From an uncultured Lachnospiraceae bacterium (GTDB taxonomy: Bacteria; Bacillota_A; Clostridia; Lachnospirales; Lachnospiraceae), in assembly GCA_900553635.1 (NCBI GenBank), contig USDU01000049.1:1-13869 (forward strand): 13,869 nt of DNA, written 5' to 3'. Both the position numbers and the translations under genes were made by a program. The notes below the pieces were generated by a model. The model saw only the letters and a list, made by a program, of their open reading frames with translations. It did no database searches and was not told the origin of the DNA. This document shows positions 5,279 to 13,869 of the stretch, one piece after another; position 1 is the stretch's first letter, and each line of letters begins with the position of its first letter.

Positions 5279-6991
5279 ATGTACAGTTCTGTAAATACAA
5301 TCTGGGTATTATTTGGCACAGCTCTGGTCTTCTTTATGCAGGCAGGTTTTTCCTTGTGTGAAGCGGGATTTACAAGAGCGAAAAACACCGGAAATATTCT
5401 GATGAAAAACCTGATGGATTTCTGCATTGGAACACCGGCATTCTGGCTGGTAGGATTCGGACTGATGTTTGGAAAAGGTTCCGGAATCATTGGCAGCTTT
5501 GACCCGCTGATCCGGGGCGAGTACAGCCAGGCGCTTCCTTCAGGCGTTCCTCTGTGGGCGTTTGCGATCTTCCAGACTGTCTTTTGTGCGACATCCGCCA
5601 CGATTGTGTCAGGAGCAATGGCAGAGAGAACAAAATTCAGCGCTTACTGTATTTATTCTGCAGCGATCTCACTTCTGATCTATCCGGTTTCTGGCCACTG
5701 GATCTGGGGAGGAGGATGGCTTTCCCAGATGGGATTCCATGATTTTGCAGGATCTACAGCCGTACATATGGTAGGAGGCATCTGCGCTATGATCGGTGCG
5801 AAAATCTTAGGTCCGCGTATTGGAAAATACGATAAAAACGGAAAACCGCAGGCGATTTTAGGGCATAACCTTACATTTGCAGCGCTTGGCGTCTTTATCC
5901 TCTGGTTCTGCTGGTTTGGATTTAACGGAGCTTCTACGGTAGGTATGGACAGTGATGCCCTGATAGAAACAGCGGGAAGGGTATTCTTTAATACTAACCT
6001 GGCAGCTGCTGTCGCCTGCTGCGCGGCTTTGATTTTCACCTGGATACGTTACAAGAAACCGGATGTCTCTATGACTTACAATGCAGCATTGGCAGGTCTG
6101 GTAGGCATTACAGCGGGCTGCGATGCGGTAGATGCGGTCGGCGCGGCGGTCATTGGAGTTGTCTGTGGAATCCTGATTGTACTGGCGATAGAATTTTTTG
6201 ATAAAATTGCAAAAATAGACGACCCTGTAGGCGCTGTTTCCGTACACTGTGTCTGCGGCGCTGCAGGAACGGTTCTGACCGGTCTGTTTGCCACAGGGGA
6301 GACTACAGAGGCAGGACTTTTCTATGGAGGCGGCGCGCACTTTCTGGGAATCCAGGTATTAGGCGTGCTTGCTGTAGCAGCGTATGTTGCGGTGGTTATC
6401 ACCATTGTATTTTTAGCAATTAAACATACCATCGGGCTGCGTGTAAAACCGGAAGAAGAGCTTGCCGGATTGGATGTTTCGGAACATGGACTGTTTACCG
6501 CATATGCCGGATTTTCTATGCTGCCGGACACCATTGCGGAGGATGTGGACACCAATACGGTCTTTGCCATGGGAGATGTGCCGGAAGCTGAAGCTGTACC
6601 GGTGAAGACGGTTCCTGCATTTGAAGAAGGAACGCCGAAATTCACGAAGGTGGAAATTGTCTGCAAGGAATCAAAGCTTGAGGCATTAAAAGCGGCAATG
6701 ATGAATCTGGGAATTACAGGCATGACCGTATCGCACGTTCTTGGATGCGGCGTACAGAAAGGAAAACCGGAGTATTACCGCGGCGTACAGATTGAGGCAA
6801 ACCTGCTTCCGAAAATCCAGGTAGAAATCGTGGTGAGCAAAGTTCCTGTCCGCAGTGTTATCGAAACGGCTAAGAAAGTGCTTTATACAGGACATATCGG
6901 AGACGGTAAGATTTTCGTTTATGATGTGGAAAATGTTGTAAAAATCAGAACCGGTGAAGAGGGCTTTGATGCTCTGCAGGATGTAGAATAA
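5279..6991 (+). CDS. amt: Ammonium transporter with fused C-terminal PII domain
   Basis: This 570-residue membrane protein combines an Amt/AmtB ammonium channel (about 1-400) with a complete GlnB/GlnK-like PII domain (about 455-566). In the channel part the twin-histidine pair is present as His163 (AVHMVGG) and His323 (VSVHCVCG), and the gate motif FQTVF (98-102) and SGAMAER follow the family. The cytoplasmic tail GLDVSEHG near 395-402 is the usual Amt C-terminal signature, followed by an acidic linker. In the PII part, QKG starts at Gln493, the B-loop reads TGHIGDGKIFV (Lys544) and the C-terminal motif reads VVKIRTGEEG, so nucleotide and 2-oxoglutarate binding look possible. The position equivalent to Tyr51, which GlnD uridylylates in E. 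coli, is Ile505. GGGAGGGG at 5266-5273 serves as ribosome binding site. The fusion probably lets nucleotide/2-oxoglutarate status gate the channel in cis. That last point is inference. Confidence 0.95.
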   Translation: MYSSVNTIWVLFGTALVFFMQAGFSLCEAGFTRAKNTGNILMKNLMDFCIGTPAFWLVGFGLMFGKGSGIIGSFDPLIRGEYSQALPSGVPLWAFAIFQTVFCATSATIVSGAMAERTKFSAYCIYSAAISLLIYPVSGHWIWGGGWLSQMGFHDFAGSTAVHMVGGICAMIGAKILGPRIGKYDKNGKPQAILGHNLTFAALGVFILWFCWFGFNGASTVGMDSDALIETAGRVFFNTNLAAAVACCAALIFTWIRYKKPDVSMTYNAALAGLVGITAGCDAVDAVGAAVIGVVCGILIVLAIEFFDKIAKIDDPVGAVSVHCVCGAAGTVLTGLFATGETTEAGLFYGGGAHFLGIQVLGVLAVAAYVAVVITIVFLAIKHTIGLRVKPEEELAGLDVSEHGLFTAYAGFSMLPDTIAEDVDTNTVFAMGDVPEAEAVPVKTVPAFEEGTPKFTKVEIVCKESKLEALKAAMMNLGITGMTVSHVLGCGVQKGKPEYYRGVQIEANLLPKIQVEIVVSKVPVRSVIETAKKVLYTGHIGDGKIFVYDVENVVKIRTGEEGFDALQDVE

Positions 6992-7002
6992 ATTTAAAAT
7001 AA

Positions 7003-7036
7003 GGGAACTGTTTACAGCGCGCATGGAACAGTTCCC
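7003..7036 (+). other. Stable hairpin between amt and asnB without a U-tract
   Basis: GGGAACTGTT (7003-7012) and AACAGTTCCC (7027-7036) form a perfect 10 base-pair stem with a 14-base loop containing GCGCGC. The plus strand continues with GAAAAATGGAGG, so it is not a normal rightward terminator. It could protect mRNA ends, be an RNA processing site that separates glnN-amt from the downstream genes, or modulate asnB translation, since the asnB ribosome binding site starts seven bases later. On the minus strand the hairpin is followed by TTATTTT, a weak terminator-like tail. Confidence 0.6.
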
Positions 7037-7056
7037 GAAAAATGGAGGTAAAATGT

Positions 7057-8637
7057 ATGTGTTCGATTATGGGATATTGCGGACCGGTAGTCGATTTAGA
7101 TAAATTTAAAGAAGGTTTCCAAAGAACCATTTCCAGAGGTCCGGATGACAGCCGGATCGTTGATACGGGAAATGGTCTTCTTGGATTTCACAGACTGGCC
7201 ATTATGGGATTAACACCGTCCGGAATGCAGCCTTTCCAATTGGATGGAAGTTACGTGGTCTGCAACGGAGAAATTTATGGATTTGAAAAGATCAAAGAAG
7301 AATTGTCTGACCGATATAGCTTTGCAAGCGATTCAGACTGTGAGATCCTTCTGCCCTTGTATAAAGAATATGGCACAGATATGTTTGCTATGCTGGATGC
7401 AGAATTCGCATGTATTCTCTATGACGGCGATACAGGTGAATATATTGCGGCAAGAGATCCCATTGGAATCCGTCCTCTCTATTACGGATATGATGAAAAA
7501 GGTGTGATCCTGTTTGCAAGTGAAGCGAAAAACCTGGTAGGGCTTACTGACAAAATCATGCCTTTTCCTCCGGGATATTATTATAAAAACGGCAGTTTTA
7601 CCTGCTATTGCGATATAACAAAATCAGAACACATATGCCGGGATGATTTAGAAACCGTATGCCGGAATATCTACGACCTGCTGATCGAAGGAGTAAAGAA
7701 ACGGCTTGTAGCGGATGCGAAGGTAGGTTTTCTGCTTTCGGGCGGGCTGGATTCCTCGCTCGTCTGTGCGATCGCCGCTAAAGAGAGCCGGAAACCTATC
7801 CGTACGTTTGCCATCGGGATGCGTGAAGACGCCATTGATTTAAAGTATGCGAAGCAGACAGCAGAGTACATCGGAAGCGAACATACGGAAATATATATGA
7901 CGCCGGAGGAAGTGATCGATACGCTGGAAGAGGTGATTCATGTTCTGGGGACTTACGATATTACTACGATACGTGCATCTGTGGGTATGTATCTGGTATG
8001 TAGGGCAATTCATGAGCAGACAGATATCCGCGTACTTCTCACCGGTGAAATATCGGATGAATTATTTGGATATAAATATACTGATTTCGCCCCCGGTCCG
8101 GAGGCGTTCCAAGAAGAATCCGTGAAAAGAATCCGTGAACTTCATATGTATGATGTACTAAGGGCAGACCGCTGTATCTCTTCCAATTCTCTTGAGGCAA
8201 GAGTTCCGTTCGGAGATCTGGATTTTGTGACTTACGTTATGGCAGTCGATCCGGAACTGAAAATGAATCATTACGGAAAAGGAAAATATCTTCTCCGTCA
8301 TGCATTTCAGGAGGATTCGTACCTTCCGCAAGAAATCCTGTGGAGAGAAAAAGCAGCGTTTTCAGACGCAGTAGGTCATTCCATGGTGGATTATCTGAAA
8401 GAATACGCAGAATCCGTTTACACAGATCAGGAGATGGAAACATTATCAGAAAAGTATACCTATGCACGTCCGTTTACGAAAGAATCTTTGTTGTACAGGG
8501 AAATCTTTGAAAAATATTATCCGGGGCAGGCGGAAATGATCGCCGGATTCTGGATGCCGAACAAAGAGTGGGAGGGGTGTGACGTCAATGACCCTTCAGC
8601 CAGAGTGCTTTCAAACTATGGAGAAAGCGGAAAATAA
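7057..8637 (+). CDS. asnB: Asparagine synthase (glutamine-hydrolysing)
   Basis: This protein of 526 residues makes asparagine from aspartate, ATP and glutamine. The N-terminal class II glutaminase begins MCSIMGYCG, with Cys2 as the nucleophile once Met1 is removed. RGPDD, FHRLAIMG and CNGEIYG are the usual glutamine-site stretches. The C-terminal synthetase domain has the pyrophosphate-loop motif SGGLDSSL from residue 228, then LTGEISDELFGYKY, SLEARVPFGD and WREKAAFSDAVG as in E. coli AsnB (554 residues). An in-frame ATG at 7042 exists, but it would put five residues before the catalytic Cys and would include the GGAGG ribosome binding site (7044-7048). The ATG at 7057, eight bases after that site, is therefore chosen. 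It lies 65 bases after amt, with a strong hairpin in the gap, and is followed by pyrG after 21 bases. Confidence 0.94.
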   Translation: MCSIMGYCGPVVDLDKFKEGFQRTISRGPDDSRIVDTGNGLLGFHRLAIMGLTPSGMQPFQLDGSYVVCNGEIYGFEKIKEELSDRYSFASDSDCEILLPLYKEYGTDMFAMLDAEFACILYDGDTGEYIAARDPIGIRPLYYGYDEKGVILFASEAKNLVGLTDKIMPFPPGYYYKNGSFTCYCDITKSEHICRDDLETVCRNIYDLLIEGVKKRLVADAKVGFLLSGGLDSSLVCAIAAKESRKPIRTFAIGMREDAIDLKYAKQTAEYIGSEHTEIYMTPEEVIDTLEEVIHVLGTYDITTIRASVGMYLVCRAIHEQTDIRVLLTGEISDELFGYKYTDFAPGPEAFQEESVKRIRELHMYDVLRADRCISSNSLEARVPFGDLDFVTYVMAVDPELKMNHYGKGKYLLRHAFQEDSYLPQEILWREKAAFSDAVGHSMVDYLKEYAESVYTDQEMETLSEKYTYARPFTKESLLYREIFEKYYPGQAEMIAGFWMPNKEWEGCDVNDPSARVLSNYGESGK

Positions 8638-8652
8638 TAGAAAGAGGAATGA

Positions 8653-10272
<1,620 letters not shown>

Positions 10273-10278
10273 ACAGAT

Positions 10279-11694
10279 ATGGCGATTCATGAAGAATGCG
10301 GCGTGTTCGGAATTTTAAGCAGAAAAAGAGAACGTCTTGGGAAACTGGTTTATTATGGACTCTATGCACTTCAGCACAGAGGGCAGGAAAGCTGCGGCAT
10401 TGTTGTAAATGACGATGGCGTCTTTTCGTCGTATAAGGATTTGGGGCTTGTAAGCGAAGTATTTTCTGAGGATACTCTGGCACATCTTTCGGAAGGAAAT
10501 ATGGCCGTGGGACATGTGCGGTACGGAACGACAGGAAGAAATAATCGAAAGAATTGTCAGCCTATAGAGGTGAACCATCAGAAAGGGAAAATGGCGCTGG
10601 CACATAATGGAAATTTAAGCAATGCGTTAGAGCTTCGTGATAAATTGGAATTATCAGGAGCAATTTTCCATACAACCAGCGATACAGAAACGATTGCGTA
10701 TATGATTACAAGAGAAAGGCTTACTGCGCCTAGTATCGAGGAGGCGGTAAGCCGCGCCATGACTTCTTTGGAAGGAGCATATTCTCTTATATTAATGTCT
10801 TCTGCTAAAATGATCGCAGTGAGAGATCCGTATGGATTCCGTCCCCTTTGTTACGGGAAAATGCCGGACGGCTCCTATGTGATTGCCTCGGAAAGCTGCG
10901 CCCTGACATCTGTAGGCGCGGAACTGATCAGGGATCTTCTTCCGGGAGAGATCCTGGTATTTAGCGAAGAAGGCGTCGAGTCGCGCCGGGAACACTGCGG
11001 CACGCAGAAACAGAAGACCTGTATATTTGAATATATTTATTTTGCAAGACCGGACTCTGTCATTGATAAGATCTCTGTATCAGCAGCAAGAATTCAGGCT
11101 GGGAAACTATTAGCACAGACAAAACCGGTCAAGGCGGATATTGTAATCGGCGTTCCGGACAGCGGTCTGGACGCGGCGCTTGGATTTTCTGAAGTTTCAG
11201 GAATTCCTTATGGAATCGGACTTGTCAAGAACAAATACATTGGAAGAACTTTTATATCTCCCGGTCAAAAAGAACGGATCGATCTGGTGCGGATGAAGTT
11301 GAGTCCGATCCCATCGGTTATTCAGGGAAAACGAGTAGTTTTAATTGATGATTCCATTGTAAGAGGAACTACAAGCAGACAGCTTGTAAGTCTTTTAAGA
11401 GAGGCAGGCGCAAAAGAGATCCATCTAAGAATCTCTGCACCTCCGTTTCTGCATCCGTGTTATTATGGTACAGACATCGATTCGGAAGAAAATCTTATTG
11501 CATCCCACCATGGAGAAAAAGAGGTCGCCACGCTCATCGGGGCGGATTCACTTGGCTATCTTCCGTTGGAATGCCTTCATGAACTGACAGGAACGCATTC
11601 ATATTGTGACGCTTGTTTTAGCGGGAAATACGCGACTGAAATTCCCACAGATGTCCGAAAGGACCGATTTGAACAAAAATTATCCGAGAGGTGA
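10279..11694 (+). CDS. purF: Amidophosphoribosyltransferase (glutamine PRPP amidotransferase)
   Basis: This 471-residue protein catalyses the first committed step of purine synthesis, transferring the glutamine amide to PRPP. The mature nucleophile is Cys7 in EECGVFGI, so the leading six residues are a short propeptide, as in Bacillus subtilis PurF. The PRPP-binding loop LIDDSIVRGTT lies at 355-365. Cys248, Cys394, Cys443 and Cys446 (the last two as CDAC) match the four ligands of the 4Fe-4S cluster in the Bacillus-type enzyme, which makes the enzyme oxygen-sensitive in that organism. AGAGGAG at 10263-10269 precedes the ATG by nine bases. No other purine genes are nearby in the window. The gene instead sits among other glutamine-using enzymes, and it abuts carA. 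Confidence 0.97.
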   Translation: MAIHEECGVFGILSRKRERLGKLVYYGLYALQHRGQESCGIVVNDDGVFSSYKDLGLVSEVFSEDTLAHLSEGNMAVGHVRYGTTGRNNRKNCQPIEVNHQKGKMALAHNGNLSNALELRDKLELSGAIFHTTSDTETIAYMITRERLTAPSIEEAVSRAMTSLEGAYSLILMSSAKMIAVRDPYGFRPLCYGKMPDGSYVIASESCALTSVGAELIRDLLPGEILVFSEEGVESRREHCGTQKQKTCIFEYIYFARPDSVIDKISVSAARIQAGKLLAQTKPVKADIVIGVPDSGLDAALGFSEVSGIPYGIGLVKNKYIGRTFISPGQKERIDLVRMKLSPIPSVIQGKRVVLIDDSIVRGTTSRQLVSLLREAGAKEIHLRISAPPFLHPCYYGTDIDSEENLIASHHGEKEVATLIGADSLGYLPLECLHELTGTHSYCDACFSGKYATEIPTDVRKDRFEQKLSER

Positions 11695-11699
11695 AACAA

Positions 11700-12800
11700 A
11701 TGGAAAAATGGAATAAGAAGCTTCTTCTGGAAGACGGAAGTCAATTTTATGGCTATGGGTTTGGCAGTCAGGAAGAGAAAATAACGGAAATAGTATTTAA
11801 TACGGCGCCGGTTGGGTATCAGGAGATCCTTTCTGATCCATCCTACACATATCAGACCGTTGTTATGGCATATCCGTTGATCGGAAATTACGGGATTGCA
11901 AAAGAAGACTTTGAGACAAAACAACCTTCCATCGGCGGGCTTGCCGTGAGAGATTATAATGATATTCCTTCCAATTTCCGCAGCGCCGCCACGCTGGACG
12001 AGGTGATGAAACAGTATCATATTCCCGGTATTTACGGCATTGATACGAGAAAACTGGTAAGAAAGATCCGGGATTTCGGAAGTTGTAAGGCGCTGCTTAC
12101 AGATGCGCAGACATCGCCGGAAGAAGGATTGAAAAAACTGGCAGGATTTGAGATTCCGAAAGATGCCGTAGAAAAGGTCAGTTCTAAAGAAATAAGATAC
12201 TGTGCCGCCAAACAGGAAAATTATCTTGTGGCGGCCATTGATTGCGGAATAAAAGAAAATATTATACGAAGTTTAAATGCAAGAGGCTGCAGCGTCATGG
12301 TATATCCATGGAACACTTCTTATGAAGAAATTCAAAAACAAAACCCGGACGGCGTCTTTTTGTCTAATGGACCGGGCAATCCGAAGGATGTAAAGCCGGT
12401 TCTGGAACTGGTACGGAAAATAAGAGGAAACTTTCCATTATTTGGAATATGCCTTGGACATCAGATGATCGGGCTTGCCTATGGCGCGGGGACTTATAAG
12501 TTGAAATTCGGACACCGGGGAGGAAACCATCCGGTAAAAAACTTAAAAACCGGGAAAATAGAAATCACGTCCCAGAATCATTCTTATGCTGTAGATTATG
12601 CCAGTCTGAAAAATACCGATCTGGAGATGACCCATATCAATCTGCTGGATCATACAGTAGAAGGAATTGCCTGCAGAAAAGATCATGTTTTCAGCGTCCA
12701 GTATCATCCGGAAAGCGCTCCCGGACCTCAGGACAGCGGGTATTTGTTTGATCAATTTATACAGATGATGGAGGAAAACAAACATGGCAAAGCGAACTGA
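11700..12800 (+). CDS. carA: Carbamoyl-phosphate synthase small subunit (glutaminase)
   Basis: This protein of 366 residues hydrolyses glutamine and channels ammonia to the large subunit for carbamoyl phosphate, the precursor of pyrimidines and arginine. The N-terminal domain has the family stretches [17 protein letters not shown] and [16 protein letters not shown]. The C-terminal class I glutaminase has Cys251 in FGICLGHQ and His336/Glu338 in SVQYHPES, with [10 protein letters not shown] and NHSYAVD between them. A GTG at 11691 is in frame and would overlap the purF stop, but it lies inside the GAGAGGTG ribosome binding site (11686-11693). The ATG at 11700 has proper spacing and is preferred. 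The last 17 bases overlap the start of carB, so the two subunits are probably translationally coupled. Confidence 0.96.
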   Translation: MEKWNKKLLLEDGSQFYGYGFGSQEEKITEIVFNTAPVGYQEILSDPSYTYQTVVMAYPLIGNYGIAKEDFETKQPSIGGLAVRDYNDIPSNFRSAATLDEVMKQYHIPGIYGIDTRKLVRKIRDFGSCKALLTDAQTSPEEGLKKLAGFEIPKDAVEKVSSKEIRYCAAKQENYLVAAIDCGIKENIIRSLNARGCSVMVYPWNTSYEEIQKQNPDGVFLSNGPGNPKDVKPVLELVRKIRGNFPLFGICLGHQMIGLAYGAGTYKLKFGHRGGNHPVKNLKTGKIEITSQNHSYAVDYASLKNTDLEMTHINLLDHTVEGIACRKDHVFSVQYHPESAPGPQDSGYLFDQFIQMMEENKHGKAN

Positions 12801-13869
12801 TATAAAGAAAATACTGGTTATTGGTTCTGGTCCTATTGTAATCGGACAGGCAGCGGAATTTGATTATGCGGGAACACAGGCATGTCTTGCGCTGAAAGAA
12901 GAGGGGTATGAAGTAATCCTGTGCAATTCCAATCCGGCGACTATAATGACAGACCCTGCCATTGCAGATAAAGTTTATATGGAGCCTCTTACATTGGAAT
13001 ATATGGCAAAAATCGTCCGCCATGAGCGTCCGGACGCCATAGTACCCGGAATCGGAGGGCAGACAGGACTGAATCTTGCAATGCAGCTCGAGAAAAAAGG
13101 AGTTTTGAAAGAATGTCAGACAGAACTGCTTGGAACTGGAAGTGAAAGCATCCGGCAGGCAGAAGACAGAGAACTGTTTAAAGAATTGTGCGAAAAATTA
13201 GGAGAACCGGTACTGCCGTCCCTTGTCGCCAATACAGCAGAAGAAGCCCTTCAGGCGGCAAAGACCATCGGTTATCCGGTAGTTCTGCGTCCGGCTTTTA
13301 CTCTGGGCGGAACCGGGGGAGGGTTTGCAGACGATGAACAGGAATTTCTGGGGCTTATTCATAATGCGCTTGCCTTGTCGCCGGTTCATCAGGTATTGGT
13401 TGAAAAAAGCATTAAAGGTTTTAAAGAAATTGAATATGAAGTCATTCGTGATTCTAATGATACGGCAATTACGGTGTGCAACATGGAAAATCTGGATCCG
13501 GTAGGAATCCATACAGGAGATTCGATCGTAGTCTGCCCATCCCAAACCTTGACGAATAAGGAATACCAGATGCTGCGAGACAGTGCGCTAAGGCTGATCC
13601 GGGCTCTTAGGGTGGAAGGGGGATGCAATGTACAGTTCGCACTGGATCCTCATTCTTTCCGGTACTACGTTATCGAAGTGAACCCACGTGTTTCCCGTTC
13701 TTCTGCACTGGCGTCAAAAGCAAGCGGATATCCCATTGCCAGAGTGTCTGCAAAAATCAGCGTAGGTATGACTCTGGACGAGATCCCCCTTGTAAACACC
13801 CCTGCTTCCTTTGAGCCTGCCTTAGATTATGTAGTAACGAAAATGCCTCGTTTTCCGTTTGATAAGTTT
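12784..13869 (+). CDS. carB: Carbamoyl-phosphate synthase large subunit, N-terminal part (cut by window edge)
   Basis: The frame starts with ATG at 12784, inside the end of carA, with GGAGG at 12770-12774 nine bases upstream, and stays open to the window edge (362 codons of an expected 1,050-1,080). The visible part covers the pre-ATP-grasp and first ATP-grasp domain, which makes carboxyphosphate from bicarbonate and ATP. Motifs are [53 protein letters not shown] from Arg169, and [20 protein letters not shown], where Glu298, Asn300 and Arg302 correspond to the metal and nucleotide ligands of E. coli CarB. The second ATP-grasp domain and the allosteric domain are outside the window. No frameshift or missing residue is seen in the visible part. 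Confidence 0.96.
   Translation, partial: MAKRTDIKKILVIGSGPIVIGQAAEFDYAGTQACLALKEEGYEVILCNSNPATIMTDPAIADKVYMEPLTLEYMAKIVRHERPDAIVPGIGGQTGLNLAMQLEKKGVLKECQTELLGTGSESIRQAEDRELFKELCEKLGEPVLPSLVANTAEEALQAAKTIGYPVVLRPAFTLGGTGGGFADDEQEFLGLIHNALALSPVHQVLVEKSIKGFKEIEYEVIRDSNDTAITVCNMENLDPVGIHTGDSIVVCPSQTLTNKEYQMLRDSALRLIRALRVEGGCNVQFALDPHSFRYYVIEVNPRVSRSSALASKASGYPIARVSAKISVGMTLDEIPLVNTPASFEPALDYVVTKMPRFPFDKF

Noticed and set aside
5858..6340. Open frames antisense to the ammonium transporter
   Set aside because: They are low-complexity translations opposite conserved membrane helices, with no independent evidence of being genes.
7003..7036. Rightward intrinsic terminator after amt
   Set aside because: The stem is strong but is followed by GAAAAATGG rather than a U-tract.
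7042..7056. Upstream ATG for asnB
   Set aside because: It contains the GGAGG ribosome binding site of the next ATG and would displace the catalytic cysteine from position 2.
11691..11699. GTG start for carA overlapping the purF stop
   Set aside because: The GTG is part of the GAGAGGTG ribosome binding site. The ATG at 11700 is correctly spaced.

Overview
The window looks like a chromosomal nitrogen-assimilation locus from an anaerobic Gram-positive bacterium of class Clostridia, most likely a Lachnospiraceae-type gut bacterium. The reasons are moderate GC content, strong AGGAGG-like ribosome binding sites, a type III glutamine synthetase, a glutamate synthase large subunit split into three genes, an ammonium transporter fused to a PII domain, and intrinsic terminators in long leaders. 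This placement is inferred from gene content, not from a search.

Layout. Positions 1 to about 2693 hold a minus-strand operon encoding the split glutamate synthase. In transcription order these are the class II glutaminase protein (2693-1596), the FMN/Fe-S synthase protein (1599-94) and the start of the GXGXG-domain protein (57-1, cut by the window edge). Positions 2694-3147 are a divergent control region of about 450 bases. From 3148 to the right edge runs a tightly packed plus-strand series: glutamine synthetase III, Amt-PII, asparagine synthase, CTP synthase, amidophosphoribosyltransferase, and carbamoyl-phosphate synthase small and large subunits (the last cut at the right edge). Gaps are short (6-65 bases) or genes overlap, and no convincing plus-strand terminator interrupts the series.

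How it works together. The first two plus-strand genes import ammonium and make glutamine. The leftward operon uses glutamine to make glutamate. All the remaining enzymes (AsnB, PyrG, PurF, CarAB) consume glutamine amide nitrogen for asparagine, CTP, purine and carbamoyl-phosphate synthesis. The locus is therefore a producer-plus-consumers glutamine cluster.

The most interesting part is the divergent control region. Each direction has a good sigma-A promoter, and within a few bases of each predicted transcript start lies a small hairpin with a six-base loop carrying A at position 1 and G at position 4. That is the signature of RNA targets of ANTAR antiterminator proteins. The glnN leader has two identical 18-base copies and the glt leader has one related copy. 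All three overlap the 5' arm of a following intrinsic terminator, so hairpin and terminator exclude each other. This predicts nitrogen-responsive antitermination of both operons by one regulator encoded outside the window. No mobile element, CRISPR array, rRNA or tRNA was seen.
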